This document shows, piece after piece, positions 62,117 to 64,000 of a DNA stretch of 64,000 nucleotides. The translations under genes were made by a program, and so were the position numbers. The notes beneath the pieces are model-generated. The model made no database searches and was not told where the DNA came from. It saw nothing but the letters and a program-made list of their open reading frames with translations. Each line of letters opens with the position of its first letter. The stretch's first letter is position 1. This stretch comes from Desulfallas sp. Bu1-1 (lineage in GTDB: Bacteria; Bacillota; Desulfotomaculia; Desulfotomaculales; Desulfallaceae), in NCBI RefSeq assembly GCF_015594625.1, contig NZ_JADNRQ010000007.1, positions 62,001 through 126,000 on the forward strand, read 5' to 3'.

Positions 62117-62884
62117 GTGCAATACAATGAAAAAATTCAAAAAATCGCACAACTGATCAGGGAATCAAAAAAAACGCTGGCCTTAACCGGGGCGGGTATC
62201 AGTACGGAAAGCGGGATCCCCGATTACCGGAGCCCCGGAACCGGACTTTGGGAAAAACATGACCCCGTAAAAACAGCCAGCCTGTCTGCGTTGCGTAGAG
62301 ATCCCGCGCAATTTTACGCCCTTAACCTGGAACGGTGGACCGCGTACGGCAACGCCAGGCCCAACGTGGCCCATTACGCACTGGCACGTCTGGAAAAAAT
62401 GGGCCTGCTGCTGGGAGTAATCACCCAGAATATCGACAGCCTGCACGTGCGGGCCGGATCGACCAGGGTCTGGGAGGTGCACGGCCACCTCAGGACCTGT
62501 CACTGCATGGATTGCCGTAAGACTTATCCATTTGATTTCCTGGTTGCTCGTTTCCGGCAAGGTGAAAATCCGCCGGCTTGCACCGCCTGTTCCGGTATTC
62601 TACGCCCGGACGTTGTACTGTTTGAAGACCGGATGAATGAGGATTTCTTTCAGGCCACCCAGGTAATTTCCGGTTGCCAGCTGTTAATCGTGGTAGGCAG
62701 CAGCCTTACCGTCTACCCCGTCGCAGGCCTGCCGGGCGTAGCAAGGCAGCTGGTGATTATTAACCGTACCCCCACGCCATGGGACGAAGAGGCGACAGTT
62801 GTCGTCAACAGCAGCGCCGGGCAAGTTTTAAGGGATGTCATGGCGGAATTGGGCGAGGTTATCCCGGCTGACTACGGTACTTGA
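62117..62884 (+). CDS. cobB: NAD-dependent protein deacetylase (sirtuin)
   Basis: 255 residues. ALTGAGISTESGIPDYRSPGTGLW, QNIDSLH, the catalytic His in VHGHLRTC, four zinc cysteines (CHCMDC and CTAC) and GSSLTVYPVAGLP are all present. The residues that set desuccinylase specificity cannot be judged with confidence here. Removal of acetyl or acyl groups from lysines is a plausible need in a cell with high acyl-CoA flux. GTG start with GGAGG 8 nt upstream. Neighbours do not form an operon. Confidence 0.94.
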   Translation: MQYNEKIQKIAQLIRESKKTLALTGAGISTESGIPDYRSPGTGLWEKHDPVKTASLSALRRDPAQFYALNLERWTAYGNARPNVAHYALARLEKMGLLLGVITQNIDSLHVRAGSTRVWEVHGHLRTCHCMDCRKTYPFDFLVARFRQGENPPACTACSGILRPDVVLFEDRMNEDFFQATQVISGCQLLIVVGSSLTVYPVAGLPGVARQLVIINRTPTPWDEEATVVVNSSAGQVLRDVMAELGEVIPADYGT

Positions 62885-62929
62885 ATAAAACAAAATTAAC
62901 TTTCCACGAACAACCAAGTTACCTCTAAT

Positions 62930-63625
62930 TCAACGATCACCTGCAAGTTCCAGCAAGCCCAGCAATGGTAAGTGGTCTGAAGCCAGACTTTCGTACAGCT
63001 TGGATTCCCTTAATCGCCAGTGTGAGGAGAAAAAAATATAATCAATCTTATGCCTGGGTAATGTTGAAGGAAAAGTTGGCCATGCCCCCGCCGGGTCCAC
63101 CGACAGAAGCGTGGCTTGGATTTTTTTTATCTCCGGGGCTTCCGGCGAAGCGTTAAAATCACCGGTCAGGATCAGGGGTTCGGACTCGCTGTTGATGATA
63201 TTCATTATTTCCCGCACCTGCAGCATGCGCTCACTTTGGTTAAGGCCCAGGTGGGTGGTAAAAAACGATATAGCGCGGTGCCCAAGACTAATCCGCACTC
63301 GTAGCAGGCCCCTTTTTTCCCCTGTGCTGGGTAGAGGAAAATTTTGTGACGATTCCACGGGATAACGGGAAAGCACTGTGTTACCGAATCGTATGAACAA
63401 AAACCGTGTGACGTTGGGGCCAAAAACAGCGTGCATACCCAGCATTTTGCCGATTTTACGCGGCTGGTCCGTAAATCCGCTGCGGGGATTGAAAAAATCA
63501 ACTTCCTGTAACCCGGCAATATCCGCCCCCGTCGCAGCGATAGTAAAAGCCACTGCCTCCGGGGATATTATGCCGCTGATGCCGTGGCAACTCCTGATGT
63601 TATAGGTAAGCACACGCAATTTCAT
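62930..63625 (-). CDS. Endonuclease/exonuclease/phosphatase family protein
   Basis: 231 residues, EEP fold. Key residues: Asn in TYNIRSCHG, Glu in GLQEVD, HLG in FFTTHLGLNQ, GDFNA in ILTGDFNASPE, KIDYIFFS and the C-terminal SDHLPL. Such proteins are phosphodiesterases or phosphatases of varied substrate. ATG 63625 is preferred, with GGTGA upstream; GTG 63634 would add three residues. It converges with the sirtuin gene. Confidence 0.88.
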   Translation of the reverse strand: MKLRVLTYNIRSCHGISGIISPEAVAFTIAATGADIAGLQEVDFFNPRSGFTDQPRKIGKMLGMHAVFGPNVTRFLFIRFGNTVLSRYPVESSQNFPLPSTGEKRGLLRVRISLGHRAISFFTTHLGLNQSERMLQVREIMNIINSESEPLILTGDFNASPEAPEIKKIQATLLSVDPAGAWPTFPSTLPRHKIDYIFFSSHWRLRESKLYESLASDHLPLLGLLELAGDR

Positions 63626-63766
63626 TTTCGTCACCAGAGTTGATATAATGTATTAATAATATATGCCTGATCTATGCCATGCCGGTTCAGCCATCCTCCA
63701 GAATTTAATCCGCCCGCATGTTACATTGGTTTAAGTGTCAATATCAATAAAAAGGAGCTTTCAACG

Positions 63767-64000
63767 TTGAGTATCGTAATTTTGGGAATTGAAACATCCT
63801 GCGATGAAACATCCGCTGCCGTTGTGGTGGACGGCGTTACGATTAAATCCAATGTCATCTCCTCCCAAGTTGATATACACCGTAAATTTGGCGGAGTGGT
63901 GCCTGAAATCGCCTCACGCAAGCATCTTGAGATGATCAACGCCGTCATCCGGGAAGCGCTGGACCGGGCGGAAATAGATTTTAAGGATTTGGACGCCGTG
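63767..64000 (+). CDS. tsaD: tRNA t6A transferase TsaD (3' end outside window)
   Basis: First 78 residues of TsaD, ASKHA fold. [16 protein letters not shown], and [18 protein letters not shown] with the first metal-binding His (the second is beyond the window), are diagnostic. It transfers the threonylcarbamoyl group to tRNA A37, working with TsaB/TsaE encoded at 19.8-21.0 kb. TTG start at 63767 with AAAGGAG 9 nt upstream. The gene continues beyond base 64000. Confidence 0.95.
   Translation, partial: MSIVILGIETSCDETSAAVVVDGVTIKSNVISSQVDIHRKFGGVVPEIASRKHLEMINAVIREALDRAEIDFKDLDAV

Overview
The window looks like a chromosome segment of an anaerobic, endospore-forming Firmicute close to Desulfotomaculum/Pelotomaculum (Peptococcaceae). 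This is inferred from gene content: cotJABC, a Spo0F-like regulator behind a sigma-H-type promoter, gerW and a GerMN lipoprotein (sporulation); soluble HdrABC electron-transfer proteins; a complete fatty-acid beta-oxidation set with EtfAB and a membrane FeS oxidoreductase; frequent TTG/GTG starts with strong GGAGG sites. No 16S gene is present, so the genus is not proven.

Region 1 (1-16.8 kb and 59.8-61.8 kb) is fatty-acid and short-chain acyl metabolism: two acyl-CoA ligases, a CoA-transferase, acyl-CoA dehydrogenase, etfBA, a membrane CCG/4Fe-4S oxidoreductase, thiolase, 3-hydroxyacyl-CoA dehydrogenase and crotonase, plus an acetoacetyl-CoA synthetase 45 kb away. A PAS-PAS-AAA+-Fis sigma-54 activator sits among them. 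Four GG-N10-GC (-24/-12) promoters with nearly the same sequence precede four of these genes, which suggests one dispersed sigma-54 regulon. A 5'-truncated CoA-transferase pseudogene with an in-frame TGA lies inside the operon.

Region 2 (16.8-24.4 kb): a tyrosine-recombinase pseudogene broken by frameshifts, an amidohydrolase, Spo0F-like regulator, tsaE-tsaB-rimI, tRNA-Arg, a transposase-like remnant and a phosphodiester glycosidase. Region 3 (24.4-45.1 kb): ferritin-like/cotJ operon, decayed Nudix gene, second crotonase, HtrA, OmpR-type two-component system, CadC/CadA metal resistance, a quinate-dehydrogenase-like/SCP2-like/APC permease trio, wall enzymes (L,D-transpeptidase, SH3-AMIN-amidase), rph-rdgB-phosphodiesterase. 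Region 4 (45.2-51.3 kb): tRNA Gly-Arg-Leu, a second, inverted remnant of the same integrase leader, then hdrC, a structured 336-bp gap, hdrB and a double-module hdrA.

Region 5 (51.4-64 kb): macrodomain protein, threonine synthase, adenine deaminase, gerW, a set of small uncharacterised proteins (several with zinc-ribbon cysteines), acetoacetyl-CoA synthetase, sirtuin, an EEP-family phosphatase and the start of tsaD.

The genes fit together as an acyl-CoA-based energy metabolism whose electrons leave the dehydrogenase through EtfAB to a membrane FeS protein (probably menaquinone) and where HdrABC handles low-potential electrons. The strongest non-textbook signals are the dispersed sigma-54 regulon, the inverted pair of integrase leaders with a conserved terminator hairpin abutting the start codon, and the interrupted hdrC-hdrB junction.
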